A DNA stretch of 20,423 bases from Bacteroidota bacterium (GTDB lineage: Bacteria; Bacteroidota; Bacteroidia; Flavobacteriales_F; PHOS-HE28), in assembly GCA_023418095.1 (NCBI GenBank), contig JAEZDL010000121.1, positions 1-20,423 of the forward strand, in the 5' to 3' direction. The position numbers were made by a program, and so were the translations under genes. The notes under the pieces are model-generated. The model saw only the letters and a program-made list of their open reading frames with translations. It made no database searches and was not told the DNA's origin. Below are positions 1-8,091 of this stretch, one piece after another (the stretch's first letter is position 1; every line of letters starts with the position of its first letter).

Positions 1-2689
1 GTATCCGCGCCGGTTTGCCCGGGTTGTGCACCTTGCTTCCATGGGTGTGCAGCCAGCGCACCGATCCGTCGGGATGATCGATGCGGTATTCCATCTGGAA
101 GACCTGGTCCTTCTTGATCGATCGATCAAGTGCCCTGCGTACGTCGGTGCGATCCAGCGGATGTACCCTCAACAGGAATGCTTCGATGGAAGGATCGAAT
201 TGCTCCTGGGTTATGCCGTGCATGGCGAACAACGCCTCGCTCCAGGTAAGGCGGCCTGCGGCGATATCGAGGTCCCAGATGCCGACGCGACCGGTGCGCG
301 TGGCCAGCCTCAGGCGTTCCTCGCTCTCAATGAGGGCTTCGTTGCGTGCCTGAAGTTCCTCGTTTATCGTGGCGAATTCCTCGTTGATGCTCTGCAGTTC
401 CTCCTTGGATGTCTCGAGCTCCTCGTTGATGCTCTGCAATTCCTCGTTGGAGGAGACGATCTCCTCATTGGCTGCCTGCAGGTCCTGGTTGGCCGCTTCG
501 GATTCCTCGGCGATCAACCGCATCTGTTCGCGTGCTTCGCGCAGCTCCTCCTCAAGTTGCGCGATCCGCACTGCGGACTGATCAACGGTGGTGCTGGTGC
601 CTTTGCGCCGCTTTACCGGGATCGATCCCACTTCTCGGAACAGGACCAGGAAATGCGGATCGATCTCCTGCTGGATGGGGATCACATCGATCGTGAGGTC
701 GATCTGTTTTTGCTCCACTTCAATACTGATCCCATTGCGCACCACCGGTGACTTTTCCCGCCGGGCACGATAGAGCATCGGCCTCAATTCCATGGCCAGT
801 TCATGCCGCACCATCTTCAACAGGCTCAGGCTGGCCTTGCCGGTGGAAGGGCCCAGATAGTTCGTGGTGTTCCCCTTGAAACGCACGATCTCCAGATCCT
901 TGTTCACCACCACGCTGGGTGGCACGTAGGTCCGGAGAAGCAGTTTTTCCACTTCCGAATCAAGGTCGGAATTGTGTTCGTTGCGATCGGAAGCACCGGT
1001 GACAGCGCTTACAAGAACACCTGCTGGCAGCGAATGGTTCATCTGCAGATCGATCGGTACTTTCTCACCCGCGATCGCTTTGCGACGATAGATCCGGCTC
1101 TCACGCGATGATGGAATGAAGATGTCGCCGGCTGGCACGGTGGTCTCGGCCTTGCCAAGCATGAGGGAACCGCCAGGCCGCAACGCATAATGGAAATTCT
1201 TCAGCACATGCGCCTGCGCATTGTTCTCCAGGTAGATGAGCACGTTCTGGCAACTGATCAGGTCCAGCCGCGAGAACGGCGGGTCCTTCAACAGATCATG
1301 CCGCGCGAACACGCACATGTCCCTGATCGTTTTGATCACCTGGTAATGACCATCCACGGGAATGAAATAGCGCCGCACCTGCTCGGGCGGAAGCAATTTC
1401 ACGGCTGAAGCACGGTACACGCCCAGCCGGGCCTTTTCGATCGTGCGCTCGTTAAGGTCGGTCGCGAAGATCTGCACCTGTGTGGTGAGCGCCCGATCGC
1501 CAAGGGTCTCGAGCAGTGTGATGGCGATTGAAACGACCTCCTCGCCGCCTGCGCACGCCGGGACCCAGATGCGCAAAGGCTGGTTATCCTTATGGCCGGC
1601 AAGCAGTTCGGGCAGCACCTTGGTGCGCAGTTCCCTGAACAGTTTCTCATCACGGAAAAAGCTCGTCACATTGATCAGCAGATCGTTGATCAGCGTATCG
1701 ATCTCCGCAGGGGTGGTGCGCAACAGATTGAAATAGGCCTTCAGGTCCTCGCATTGGGCGAGGATCATGCGGCGGATCACCCGCCGGTGCACGGTGGCCT
1801 TCTTGTAATTGTTAAGGTCTATCCCTTTGCGCGCATGCACCAATTGCAGTATATGCAATATGTCCTTTTCCTGCGGCGGTAGTATGCGTGTATCCCCAGC
1901 GTACACCTGGTGCAGCAGACGTTGCAGTTCGCGGCCGATCGCTTCCGGCGCTCGCACCATGTCCACCACACCACTGTTGAGGGCGCTGGTGGGCATGGTG
2001 CGCTGCATGGCCGAACCATCCTGCACCATGATCATTCCATCCTCCGCCTTTATGGCACGCGCGCCATCGGTGCCGTCGGTGCCGGTGCCTGAGAGAATGA
2101 TCCCGATCGCATTGGATCGATAGGCCGATGCGATGGATCGGAAGAAGATGTCGATCGTATTGGCCCTTGACTTTCCTTTCGTGGCAGGTTCCAGTGCGAA
2201 CTTCGCCCCCTTCACGGTCACTGCCATCCCACCGGGCGCTATGTACACCCGGTCCGCCGCGATGTCCATCCCATCCTCGATCACGACCAGGGGGAGATGC
2301 GTGTTCGGTTTGAGCAGGTCCAGGAGGACCTTCTCGCCACCCGGCTCCATGTGCGTGATCACCACGTAGGGCAGGCCAAGGCTTTCCGGCAGGTTGCCCA
2401 ACAGCGCGATCAATGCCTTGGAACCGCCTGCAGATGCACCGATCGCCACCAGGGGCCACTCATTTTCCTTCTGCTGCGCGATGATCCCCTTCCTTTGCAA
2501 TGGCCCCTTGATCCTTTCCACCTGCTCCCTTGGGATCAGTTGCACGCCATCTTCGCCCATCACTTCTGGTTCCAGGATCCCTTTGCGGATGAGTGCCCGT
2601 ACCTTGTTGGGATGGCAGCTTAGTGCGCTCGCCGCTTCGGGAATGGTAAGATACCTGGACGCTTCCTTCACCTTTTTTCGACCTTTCAT
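1..2689 (-). CDS. HTH-CheB-CheR-PAS hybrid signalling protein (3' end cut by window)
   Basis: This long frame is open from an ATG at 2689 to the left edge, about 896 residues without a stop; the C-terminus lies outside. Residues ~12-61 resemble an excisionase/MerR-type helix-turn-helix (YLTIPEAASAL, then VRALIRKGIL and LIPREQVERI). Residues ~78-225 are a CheB methylesterase with the expected triad: Ser86 in GASAGG, His113 in ITHM and Asp205 in GTGTDG. A CheR-type SAM methyltransferase follows (NVTSFFRDEKLF, IWVPACAGGEE, FATDLNE, CQNVLIYL). Then come a PAS-like linker, a coiled coil of NEELQSINEELETSK heptads encoded near 280-560, and a C-terminal PAS/PAC region ending at the edge (MEYRIDHPDGSVRW). 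By family, such fusions methylate and demethylate glutamates and feed sensor kinases; whether a kinase domain follows cannot be seen. No receiver domain is present. The substrate is unknown, and no chemotaxis genes are in view. Confidence 0.9.
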   Translation of the reverse strand, partial: MKGRKKVKEASRYLTIPEAASALSCHPNKVRALIRKGILEPEVMGEDGVQLIPREQVERIKGPLQRKGIIAQQKENEWPLVAIGASAGGSKALIALLGNLPESLGLPYVVITHMEPGGEKVLLDLLKPNTHLPLVVIEDGMDIAADRVYIAPGGMAVTVKGAKFALEPATKGKSRANTIDIFFRSIASAYRSNAIGIILSGTGTDGTDGARAIKAEDGMIMVQDGSAMQRTMPTSALNSGVVDMVRAPEAIGRELQRLLHQVYAGDTRILPPQEKDILHILQLVHARKGIDLNNYKKATVHRRVIRRMILAQCEDLKAYFNLLRTTPAEIDTLINDLLINVTSFFRDEKLFRELRTKVLPELLAGHKDNQPLRIWVPACAGGEEVVSIAITLLETLGDRALTTQVQIFATDLNERTIEKARLGVYRASAVKLLPPEQVRRYFIPVDGHYQVIKTIRDMCVFARHDLLKDPPFSRLDLISCQNVLIYLENNAQAHVLKNFHYALRPGGSLMLGKAETTVPAGDIFIPSSRESRIYRRKAIAGEKVPIDLQMNHSLPAGVLVSAVTGASDRNEHNSDLDSEVEKLLLRTYVPPSVVVNKDLEIVRFKGNTTNYLGPSTGKASLSLLKMVRHELAMELRPMLYRARREKSPVVRNGISIEVEQKQIDLTIDVIPIQQEIDPHFLVLFREVGSIPVKRRKGTSTTVDQSAVRIAQLEEELREAREQMRLIAEESEAANQDLQAANEEIVSSNEELQSINEELETSKEELQSINEEFATINEELQARNEALIESEERLRLATRTGRVGIWDLDIAAGRLTWSEALFAMHGITQEQFDPSIEAFLLRVHPLDRTDVRRALDRSIKKDQVFQMEYRIDHPDGSVRWLHTHGSKVHNPGKPARI
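378..445 (-). repeat. 42-bp spaced direct repeat encoding the signalling-helix coiled coil
   Basis: Two 26-base copies, at 378-403 and 420-445, differ at one position and start 42 bases apart, which is 14 codons or two heptads. They encode the repeated EELQSINEE unit of the coiled coil in the CheB-CheR-PAS protein. The repeat is protein-driven and typical of this coiled-coil type, but near-identity at DNA level could allow slippage in two-heptad steps that keep the frame. Confidence 0.7.
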
Positions 2690-2870
2690 CTTAAGCGCCT
2701 GACAAGTTCTTTTTGGGAGGAACAAGTTTAACCGATCCCGGGGCGGAAGGCTATTCCGTTGGCAACAAATACAGTGAGGCAACCCGGGGCTATCCATTCC
2801 GTCATTCAAAGAGAACCTGCATCTGCAGGCCTGTGAAGTTCTTCCTCAGGGCCGGAGCGTTCCCTTATCC
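2690..2870. other. divergent intergenic region between the CheB-CheR gene and a secreted-protein gene
   Basis: This 181-base gap separates two divergent genes, so it should hold both promoters. On the minus strand, TAAACTTG at 2730-2723 differs by one base from the Bacteroidota -7 element TAnnTTTG and sits 34 bases from the ATG at 2689; it is only a candidate. No good match was found for the plus-strand gene. A near-palindrome, CCTGCATCTGCAGG, lies at 2816-2829. Confidence 0.4.
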
Positions 2871-3476
2871 ATGCATTCATTCCCGATCAACCTGCTGGCA
2901 CGAACGATCGGTGCGCTTATCTCACTTCTTTCGGTGCTGGGATCGGAAGCGCAACGATCGGAGTTCCATATCTACAAGGGAGGAGAGAAGGTGGGCAACA
3001 TTCTGGTGGGTCGGAGCGAAGCGGGTGAGCAGGTGCGCTATACCATGGATTCGTATTCTGAATTCAGCCTGATCTGGACCCAGGAGGTGCGCACCAGAGT
3101 GGTAACGGAATACCTGCGCGGCTCGATCGACCATTGTTATTCGAGCATCAAGGTGAACGGATCCATCCGCGACTCGAGTTACATGCGGTCCAGTAACACA
3201 GATAATGACTGTTACGTGCATCCCGACCGGCCTGCAGAATGTGGCCCGGCCACGGATTGGAGTACGGCCCGCATGTATTTCGAGGAACCGGTGGGCACAC
3301 GGTCCATCTACGTGGAAAGCGTGCTGAAGGATTGTCCATTGGAAAATTCCGGGCCGGGCCGTTACACGCTCACTTTCCCCAATGATGTGCAGAACCATTA
3401 CGTTTACCGGAACGGTGTTCTGCACGAGATCCAGGTGATCAGGCCGCTGTTCGACCTGGTTTTCCGCCGGGCATAG
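2871..3476 (+). CDS. secreted protein of unknown function (possibly DUF6134-like)
   Basis: A 201-residue protein with an N-terminal hydrophobic segment and likely signal-peptidase cleavage near residues 26-28 (GSEA then QRSEF), so it is probably periplasmic or surface exposed. The mature part starts with FHIYKGGEKVGNILVGR, which resembles the opening of Bacteroidota DUF6134-type proteins (short beta-rich secreted proteins); this family assignment is from memory and weak. It has four cysteines, in HCYSS, DCYVH, ECGPA and DCPLE, that could form disulfides. It lies 48 bases upstream of the lipoprotein gene on the same strand and may be co-transcribed with it. No catalytic motif was recognised. 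Confidence 0.75.
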   Translation: MHSFPINLLARTIGALISLLSVLGSEAQRSEFHIYKGGEKVGNILVGRSEAGEQVRYTMDSYSEFSLIWTQEVRTRVVTEYLRGSIDHCYSSIKVNGSIRDSSYMRSSNTDNDCYVHPDRPAECGPATDWSTARMYFEEPVGTRSIYVESVLKDCPLENSGPGRYTLTFPNDVQNHYVYRNGVLHEIQVIRPLFDLVFRRA

Positions 3477-3524
3477 CGGCCGATCGGCCCATGGCTTGTA
3501 GGTCACCGGGTAAAATCAATTATC

Positions 3525-4100
3525 ATGAGATCCAATAGTTCAATGTTGCGTGCCGATCTTCTGTTCCCCCTCCTTGTGGCAGGTGTGCTTGTTACCGGCT
3601 GTTCCAACGATGAACCAGAAGGTGCGGTAGGCACCGATCGGATGGAACAGGGTACGATCGGGCCCGATGGCCAGCCGGTGGAGGATGATGGTGCTGCCGC
3701 ACGTACCGGTAACACCGATCGGGCGAACACTTCTACCGATCCGGAGCGGGGAGCCGAAGGAAGCGGTGTTGATCGTGAGACCACAGCAAGGATCGAAGTG
3801 GCCCGCGAGGAAAAGAAGCGCAATTCCGATGAACTGAACGGGTTGCGTTCACAACTGATGGCCGAACTCGAACAGGTGCGCTCCCGGTTGAACGATGGTG
3901 CCGCAACCCCTGAGAAACGTAATGAGGATCAGGCGCGCGCGGCCACGCTGGCCCAAGGCCTCGAACGGCTCGACCGGGCCTTGGAGGAGATAGAGGCCAC
4001 CGCGGATGCCACATGGAATGAGATCAAGGAGAAGTCCAACAAGGAAGTGGAGGAATTGCGCGCATGGATGAAGGAGAACGATGTGAGACCAAGATCGTGA
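3525..4100 (+). CDS. coiled-coil lipoprotein of unknown function
   Basis: A 191-residue protein. The N-terminus is a lipoprotein signal with a hydrophobic stretch and lipobox LVTGC, giving lipidated Cys26. A second in-frame ATG at codon 7 would give a shorter, equally plausible signal peptide. After the cysteine comes a low-complexity acidic linker rich in Gly, Thr, Asp and Glu (~27-85). From about residue 90 to the end there are long charged helices (VAREEKKRNSDELNGLRSQ, LERLDRALEEIEATADA) typical of a coiled coil. No enzymatic motif is visible, so a structural or envelope-tethering role is only a guess. The gene ends 20 bases before a strong bidirectional terminator. Confidence 0.8.
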   Translation: MRSNSSMLRADLLFPLLVAGVLVTGCSNDEPEGAVGTDRMEQGTIGPDGQPVEDDGAAARTGNTDRANTSTDPERGAEGSGVDRETTARIEVAREEKKRNSDELNGLRSQLMAELEQVRSRLNDGAATPEKRNEDQARAATLAQGLERLDRALEEIEATADATWNEIKEKSNKEVEELRAWMKENDVRPRS

Positions 4101-4120
4101 TCGAACGCCCGATCGGAAAC

Positions 4121-4149
4121 AAAAAGCCCCGGGATCTCCGGGGCTTTTT
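4121..4149. terminator. bidirectional rho-independent terminator
   Basis: A perfect hairpin with stem GCCCCGG / CCGGGGC and loop GATCT, flanked by five As on the left and five Ts on the right. It therefore works on both strands. It sits between the convergent lipoprotein gene (ends 4100) and outer-membrane protein gene (ends 4153) and serves both. Confidence 0.9.
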
Positions 4150-4152
4150 CAC

Positions 4153-5166
4153 TCAAAGGCTCACATAGCTTTTACGTGAAGGTCGCCGCTTGAACTTGTA
4201 GCTCACTTCCACGTTCACGAAACTGAAGGAATCAAGAAGCCCGGGATTTCCGCGGCGGCTGGTGATGATGCTTTCGGTGCCATCGGTGCCCCAACCGGTG
4301 GGATCGCTTATGTAGCGGGCCAGTTCCTGATTTGTGGGATCGCCCGCATAGGTGGCATCGATCTCCGCGTAGGTCGCATACCGATCGCTCACATCATCGA
4401 GCAGATCGGTGGTGAACATCATGTAGCAATATTCCATGCCCACGCTCAACTGCTTGGTGAACATGTAGCGTATGCCGAACCCCATGGGAACGGCCACATG
4501 CCAAGGCGAAACCTTGGATCGGCGAGCTTCCTTACCACCGGGATCGGCACCAGCTTCCGTACGCCATGAATAAAGATCGGTCTCGTAGGTGCCATCACGC
4601 TCAATGATATTGGCGTTCGGGTCGCCGCGCGGTCCGTCGCGAAGTGTTCCATCGGACCATGAGTAGTAGCGGTTCTCCAAGGCGATATCACCATTGAAAA
4701 GATCGGCCTTCGGGCGGCCATGATAGATCCCCAGACCTACATGGAACGTCATGAAGAACTTCTGCTGGAACAACGGCTGGAACGGTTGGCGGTAGGCGTT
4801 CAGAACGAGGTGGCCGCTCGCGCCGATCAGATCGGTGCGGAAGCTTAGCCCGCGGCCGTAGTTCTTCAGTTCGGTGACATCCTTACCATTGATCATGCTG
4901 CGCTCATCGTACCCGATGCGGAACCAGCTGAGGCGAGCTTCGGTGGTGAGCGAGCGTGTTACATAACGCTTCGGATTGTTGAGGAAATCGCGAAAAGTGA
5001 TCGTGAGGCCAGGACGTGTACCATTCCATTGGATCGGACCATCGATGTTGCCCAGGTCCCCATAGTAATGGGTAACGCCGGACATGACGCCGACCTCGAG
5101 GTTGCGCTGCGCGAAAAGAGAGGTGAAGCCGCAAAAACAAAGGGCCAGAGCTAGGATCCGCGACAT
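4153..5166 (-). CDS. outer-membrane beta-barrel protein (DUF6089-like)
   Basis: A 337-residue protein with a clear signal peptide (hydrophobic residues 4-18, cleavage after SLFA at 19). The mature N-terminus, LEVGVMSGVTHYYGDLGN, and the alternating, aromatic-rich strands (HLVLNAYRQPFQPLFQ, FFMTFHVGLGIY, LSVGMEYCYMMFTTDLLDDVS) fit the DUF6089 family of Bacteroidota outer-membrane barrels, often found beside envelope-assembly genes. The penultimate strand VNVEVSYKFKRR is typical of a barrel C-terminus. Family membership is inferred from pattern; the ligand or role is unknown. It is a single gene with its own upstream gap of 69 bases and a terminator right after its stop. Confidence 0.8.
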   Translation of the reverse strand: MSRILALALCFCGFTSLFAQRNLEVGVMSGVTHYYGDLGNIDGPIQWNGTRPGLTITFRDFLNNPKRYVTRSLTTEARLSWFRIGYDERSMINGKDVTELKNYGRGLSFRTDLIGASGHLVLNAYRQPFQPLFQQKFFMTFHVGLGIYHGRPKADLFNGDIALENRYYSWSDGTLRDGPRGDPNANIIERDGTYETDLYSWRTEAGADPGGKEARRSKVSPWHVAVPMGFGIRYMFTKQLSVGMEYCYMMFTTDLLDDVSDRYATYAEIDATYAGDPTNQELARYISDPTGWGTDGTESIITSRRGNPGLLDSFSFVNVEVSYKFKRRPSRKSYVSL

Positions 5167-5235
5167 GGGCAGGAGATAATTACATCGAAGTTACATCACA
5201 GAAGACGTAAACAATGCAATGGGTTGCCCAAGTTC
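5167..5235 (-). promoter_or_regulatory. candidate promoter region of the outer-membrane protein gene
   Basis: Read on the minus strand, this gap has TAACTTCG, one mismatch to TAnnTTTG, about 25 bases before the ATG, with a TTG about 18 bases further upstream as a possible -33 element. A 7-base direct repeat, TTACATC on the plus strand at 5180-5186 and 5191-5197, overlaps it with an 11-base period, as a dimeric regulator site might. Both points are suggestive only. Confidence 0.35.
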
Positions 5236-5904
5236 TCAACGTTCCCCGAAGATCGCCGTGCCGATCCGCACCATGGTGCTTCCTTCCGCGATCGCGATAT
5301 CGGCATCACCGCTCATTCCCATGCTCAATTCCTTCATTCCAAGTGCGGGATATTTCGATCGGAGCCCATCGAAAATGCCTTTCAATCCACGGAATTCCGA
5401 TCGCACCCGATCGCGATCGGTGGTGTTCGTGGCCATTCCCATCAATCCGCGCAATTCGATATTCGGTGTTCGCTGCGGATCGAACCTTTCCAGGAAGGGT
5501 TCGAGATCATCTTCCGAAAAACCGTGCTTGGTCTCTTCCGCCGCAATGTGAACCTGTAGGAGCACAGGCAACGATCGGCCAAGCGCTGCCGCACGCTTGT
5601 TCAATTCAAGCAGGATCTTCTCACCATCCACCGTATGCACCAAAGCTGCTGCTGGCGCTATGTATTTCACCTTGTTGGATTGAAGGTTACCGATGAAATG
5701 CCAGTTGATGTCCGCGGGAAGGAGCGGATGTTTGTCACGCAATTCCTGCGGATAGTTCTCTCCGAAGTCGCGATGCCCGAGATCGTACAATGCGTTGATC
5801 TCACCCACTGTACGCTTTTTGCTCACGGCGATCAACTTCACATGCGGTGGGAGTGAAGCACGAACCTTTTCATAGCGATCCGATAAGCGATCCAGATCAG
5901 ACAT
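5236..5904 (-). CDS. yggS: YggS-family PLP homeostasis protein
   Basis: A 222-residue protein of the PLPBP/YggS family: a single-domain alanine-racemase-like TIM barrel that binds pyridoxal 5'-phosphate and buffers PLP and amino-acid pools. Seen: the PLP lysine context LIAVSKKRT (Lys29), FGENYPQEL, WHFIGNLQSNKVKYI, ELRGLMGMATN, and the C-terminal phosphate-binding stretch ELSMGMSGDADIAIAEGSTMVRIGTAIFG. The ATG at 5904 (MSDLDRL) is chosen because the frame upstream reads into the preceding gene and that extra sequence is not family-like. It overlaps the end of the DUF1015 gene by 8 bases, so it is probably translationally coupled as the last gene of the serC operon. Its two neighbours use serine-pathway metabolites, and SerC is itself a PLP enzyme. 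Confidence 0.93.
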   Translation of the reverse strand: MSDLDRLSDRYEKVRASLPPHVKLIAVSKKRTVGEINALYDLGHRDFGENYPQELRDKHPLLPADINWHFIGNLQSNKVKYIAPAAALVHTVDGEKILLELNKRAAALGRSLPVLLQVHIAAEETKHGFSEDDLEPFLERFDPQRTPNIELRGLMGMATNTTDRDRVRSEFRGLKGIFDGLRSKYPALGMKELSMGMSGDADIAIAEGSTMVRIGTAIFGER

Positions 5905-7117
5905 CTTCCAGCGAATACACAGTGATCCCGCTTCGCAATTTAGGCTCGATGTAAGTGCTTTTCGGCGGCATGGTACCGCCGGCATCGGCCACTGCGCGCA
6001 TTTCGGCGAAACTCACGGGATGAAGGTGGAAAGCCGCAGCGGCACTGCCATTGTCCACAAGCTTTTCCAGTTCACCGATCCCGCAGATGCCGGGCACGAA
6101 AGAGATGCGCCGATCGGACCGAAGATCGGTGATGCCAAGGATGGGAGCGAGGACCAGTTCGTTCAACCGCGCCGCATCAAGCTTCGCCGCAGCATCCGCG
6201 ATCCCATCCACGGCGGGTAGTTTCAAGGCATGCCAGCCTTCCTGCGTGCGGATCGAAATTGTGCCATGGGCCGATCGAACCGATCGCACCGGCGAGAGCT
6301 GGCCGATCGAAGAAAGCTTTTCCAGGAATTCCGCGGAAGTGAGCCCGCTGAGTGAAGAGACCACCCGATCGAAATTGTAGATGAAGAGCTGGTCGTGCGG
6401 TACGATGTAGGCCAGGCACCACGCAGCCGGATCCACATCCGTGCAGGCCTGTTCCTCTGCTAATCGCGCGCTTGAAGCCATCCGGTGATGGCCATCGGCG
6501 ATATATAGTGAAGGGATCTCAGCGAATTTCCGCTGGAGCGTTGTGCGCAGATCGATATCGTCGCTCACCCACAAACGATGCTGGATCCCATCGTTGGTGA
6601 TGAATTCGTAGCAGGGCTGCTGTTCGCGCAATGGATCGAGCAGCGCATGCCAGTCGGTTCCCGGCGGAGTTGCAAGAAGGACCGGTTCCGCGTTGATCCC
6701 GGTGGCCTGCAGATATTCGGTGAAGAGTTGTTCGCGCGCGGTGAGCGTTTGCTCGTGTACCTTGATCGTTCCGTTCAGGTAATCCGTCACGCTCACACCG
6801 GTGATCAGGCCACGCGAAACATTGCCGTGCGCGTGCTGTTCATACAGGTAGATGGAAGGGCGCTGATCGCGCAACATGATCCCTTGATCGCAGAACCTCC
6901 GGAACGCATTGCGGATCAGTTTATACCTGCTCTCGCGCTGTAGTTCGCCGGCATCGGTGTTCTCCTGCGGATGGATCACATGCAGGAAACTGTATGGATC
7001 ACGGCGAAGTTTCTCGGCGAGTTCCTCCGGAGAGTACGTAACGTAGGATCGCGATCCCACAAATGCAGCCTTGTCCGGCACCGGGCGCCAGGCACGGAAC
7101 GGACGAAGTGAGATCAT
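5897..7117 (-). CDS. DUF1015 family protein of the serine operon
   Basis: A 406-residue protein matching the DUF1015 family in length and landmarks: an N-terminal LRPFRAWRPVPDKA, SRGLITGVSVTDYLNGTIKVHEQT (~101-124), and the diagnostic IADGHHRMASS with the DGHHR core at 208-212. These proteins have been labelled ParB/sulfiredoxin-like in some databases; the DGHHR motif resembles the nucleotide-binding motif of that superfamily, which also includes the free-serine kinases SerK and SbnI. A role in serine metabolism is therefore attractive, but it is inference. Its ATG overlaps the serA stop by 4 bases (ATGA), and its own stop overlaps yggS by 8 bases, so it is an integral operon member. Confidence 0.9.
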   Translation of the reverse strand: MISLRPFRAWRPVPDKAAFVGSRSYVTYSPEELAEKLRRDPYSFLHVIHPQENTDAGELQRESRYKLIRNAFRRFCDQGIMLRDQRPSIYLYEQHAHGNVSRGLITGVSVTDYLNGTIKVHEQTLTAREQLFTEYLQATGINAEPVLLATPPGTDWHALLDPLREQQPCYEFITNDGIQHRLWVSDDIDLRTTLQRKFAEIPSLYIADGHHRMASSARLAEEQACTDVDPAAWCLAYIVPHDQLFIYNFDRVVSSLSGLTSAEFLEKLSSIGQLSPVRSVRSAHGTISIRTQEGWHALKLPAVDGIADAAAKLDAARLNELVLAPILGITDLRSDRRISFVPGICGIGELEKLVDNGSAAAAFHLHPVSFAEMRAVADAGGTMPPKSTYIEPKLRSGITVYSLEDV

Positions 7118-8091
7118 CGATCGATATCCGCAGTGGAATGCCAGGAAATGATCTGCTCAGCGAGTTCATCGCCAACGCGATCCTGTGCTTCGATCGTGGC
7201 GCCGCCGATGTGCGGGCTCAAACTGATCTGGTCGATCGCGAGCAGATCTTCACGTGGAGTTGGTTCGTTGGTGAACACATCGAGCGCTGCGCCGCGCACT
7301 TTTCCACTGTTGATCGCAGCGATGAGCGCATCCTCATCCACCACGCCACCGCGCGCTGTGTTCACGATCACCACACCTTTCTTCATTTGCGCGAATTCCG
7401 CTTCACCAATGACGGGTTTTCCATCCTTCGGAGCGGGAATGTGGATCGTGATCGCGTCGGAAAGTGCGAGCAGTTGCTGCATATCCACCAATCGAACAGG
7501 AACACGCACGTTCATTCCGCCTACTTCCACACCGATCGCTTCGATGGATGAACTCCGATCCACGTAGATCACCTTCATGCCGCAACCGAGCGCGTAGCTT
7601 GCCGTACAGCGGCCGATCCTTCCGAAACCGATCACACCAAGCGTTTTCCCGCGCAGTTCCGTTCCCTTTTCGTATTCCTTCTTCATCTCCTTGAAGGCCG
7701 TGGCGCCTTCCTTTGGCATGCGACGGTTGGCCTTATGGAGATTGCGCATGAGGGTGAAGAGGTGCGCGATCACCAGTTCGGCCACGCTCGTGGTTGAGGC
7801 TGCTGGCGTGTTGATCACCCCGATGCCTTTTTCCTTCGCGTACGCCACATCGATGTTATCCAGGCCAACGCCGCCGCGACCGATCAGTTTCAAGGTCGGG
7901 CACGCGTCGATCAGGTCCTTGCGCACTTTCGTGGCGCTTCGCACGAGCAGCACATCCACTTTTTCCTGCTGGATGAAATGGGCCAGCTGGTCCTGCGGGA
8001 TGTGATCGGTAGTGATGTTGAAACCCTGCTCCTTCAGGCTTTCACGGGCCTGGGCCGAGATCCCATCGTTGGCGTGTACACGTATTTTCAT
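7114..8091 (-). CDS. serA: D-3-phosphoglycerate dehydrogenase (short form, no ACT domain)
   Basis: A 325-residue D-2-hydroxyacid dehydrogenase that would oxidise 3-phosphoglycerate to 3-phosphohydroxypyruvate with NAD, the first step of serine synthesis. Seen: LIGRGGVGLDNID (69-81), the Rossmann motif GVIGFGRIG (~152-160) with an acidic Asp178 in VIYVDR favouring NAD, catalytic Arg247 in NTARGG, Glu276 in TNEP, and His294 in SPHIGGAT. It lacks the C-terminal ACT or ASB regulatory domains, so it is probably not serine-inhibited through ACT. The start at 8091 is set by ATGA overlap with the serC stop; a longer frame to 8415 only reads through serC in another frame. The substrate is assigned from operon context with serC. 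Confidence 0.93.
   Translation of the reverse strand: MKIRVHANDGISAQARESLKEQGFNITTDHIPQDQLAHFIQQEKVDVLLVRSATKVRKDLIDACPTLKLIGRGGVGLDNIDVAYAKEKGIGVINTPAASTTSVAELVIAHLFTLMRNLHKANRRMPKEGATAFKEMKKEYEKGTELRGKTLGVIGFGRIGRCTASYALGCGMKVIYVDRSSSIEAIGVEVGGMNVRVPVRLVDMQQLLALSDAITIHIPAPKDGKPVIGEAEFAQMKKGVVIVNTARGGVVDEDALIAAINSGKVRGAALDVFTNEPTPREDLLAIDQISLSPHIGGATIEAQDRVGDELAEQIISWHSTADIDR

Noticed and set aside
26..1111. Long plus-strand open frames antisense to the CheB-CheR-PAS gene
   Set aside because: They lie in codon register opposite the minus-strand gene, which has clear domains. Such antisense frames are expected in GC-rich coding sequence, and their translations show no family features.
1..2689. 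Possible frameshift or broken CheB-CheR gene
   Set aside because: The minus-strand frame was followed through several domain junctions (near 755, 1115, 1500 and 2420) and at both ends. It stays in one register, with no stop seen where checked.
1..2689. Chemotaxis operon
   Set aside because: No CheA, CheW, CheY or receptor genes are next to it, so the fusion protein cannot be tied to chemotaxis from this window.
2816..2829. CCTGCATCTGCAGG palindrome as a terminator or operator
   Set aside because: The 2-base centre makes a poor hairpin and there is no T tract. As an operator it is a single short site with no second copy seen.
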